Origin: Pseudomonadota bacterium
GTDB taxonomy: Bacteria > Pseudomonadota > Gammaproteobacteria > Legionellales > Legionellaceae
DNA: 14,420 bases
Reading direction: 5' to 3'
Assembly (NCBI GenBank): GCA_021807845.1
Contig: JAKBCM010000019.1
Location: 1-14,420 of the forward strand
The notes beneath the pieces were generated by a model, which worked only from the letters and a program-made list of their open reading frames with translations, had not been told where the DNA came from and made no database searches. Position numbers and translations under genes: made by a program. Positions 14,136 through 14,420 of this stretch are shown piece by piece. The first letter of the stretch is position 1. Each line of letters opens with the position of its first letter.

Positions 14136-14420
14136 TTATCCCGCCATTGGCTCAGGGATATTCGATAGACTGTTCTGAACACTGTCCAGTTTATTGGCCG
14201 AATCGGTCGAGAAAAATAAAAACTTTCCTGTCATAACCTGATTCACTGCTCCCATAATGAGATAAATAATCCCTACCCCAGCAATCAAAAGCAAGAGATT
14301 ACCGAGGATTTGCTTCATCCCTCGATGAGTTTCCAAAATAGGGCGTGCATCTTCAATGGCTCTACGACAAGTTTCTTTAAAAATCAGATAGTGAGATGAT
14401 GTTCTAAACGCACAACAAAT
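14136..14420 (-). CDS. C-terminal part of an unidentified membrane protein (partial)
   Basis: The frame is open from the right edge of the window to TAA at 14138-14136, giving at least 94 residues; the true start lies outside. The visible part begins with a basic region (FKETCRRAIEDARPILETHR), then GMKQILGNLLLLIAGVGIIYLIMGAVN, which is a single transmembrane helix, then TGKFLFFSTDSANKLDSVQNSL and a short polar end. Membrane-anchored tails of this style occur in Legionella proteins, some of them secreted effectors; this is memory, not a search result. The protein body and its function are unknown. A start at the TTG at 14336 or ATG at 14318 inside the window is unlikely, because the frame continues upstream without a stop. 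It is convergent with rsmB, with 2 bp between stop codons and no terminator visible. Confidence 0.6.
   Translation of the reverse strand: MCCAFRTSSHYLIFKETCRRAIEDARPILETHRGMKQILGNLLLLIAGVGIIYLIMGAVNQVMTGKFLFFSTDSANKLDSVQNSLSNIPEPMAG

Noticed and set aside
1..14420. CRISPR array, insertion sequence, toxin-antitoxin or phage genes
   Set aside because: No regularly spaced repeats, transposase, integrase, cas, toxin or capsid-type frames were seen on either strand.

Overview
This 14.4-kb window is chromosomal DNA of a gammaproteobacterium, most likely Legionella or a close relative. The evidence is the moderately AT-rich composition, the conserved gammaproteobacterial block tsaP-dprA-smg-topA facing def-fmt-rsmB, and the last reading frame. 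That frame ends in a transmembrane tail with a THRG...KQILGNLL...TGKFLFFSTDSA pattern, which I associate from memory with Legionella membrane and effector-like proteins. The assignment is an inference; there is no rRNA or marker that fixes the genus.

Layout. Positions 1-329 hold no clear large gene: a GC-rich palindromic repeat, a short direct repeat, a candidate 26-codon ORF and a possible terminator. A tRNA-Pro(GGG) on the minus strand follows, with its own well-formed promoter. Then comes a two-gene minus-strand operon (1601-3811 and 451-1608): a fused E1-alpha/E1-beta 2-oxo-acid dehydrogenase whose end overlaps the start of glutaryl-CoA dehydrogenase (gcdH). Divergent from it is a 56-residue lipoprotein (3919-4089). 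A membrane-anchored GGDEF-EAL protein with degenerate active sites (4102-5736) is convergent with the lipoprotein. A gene-poor stretch (5737-6079) carries a second palindromic repeat, followed by a cold-shock protein gene.

The second half is conserved housekeeping DNA. On the minus strand, tsaP (LysM protein of the type IV pilus secretin), dprA (protection of incoming DNA during transformation), smg (DUF494) and topA are packed as one operon with ATGA stop-start overlaps at the first two junctions. On the plus strand, def, fmt and rsmB form an operon, also with ATGA overlaps: deformylase and Met-tRNA formyltransferase act at opposite ends of the N-formyl-methionine cycle, and RsmB methylates 16S rRNA. 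The two operons diverge from a 165-bp region with a good def promoter and a bulged hairpin. The window ends in the C-terminal part of an unidentified minus-strand membrane protein, running off the edge, whose stop lies 2 bp from that of rsmB.

I did not find a complete new system such as a defence island, CRISPR array, integrated element or biosynthetic cluster. The observations most worth following up are the fused E1/gcdH pairing, the doubly degenerate GGDEF-EAL protein, the small lipoprotein, the two palindromes sharing one apex, and the truncated membrane protein at the right edge.
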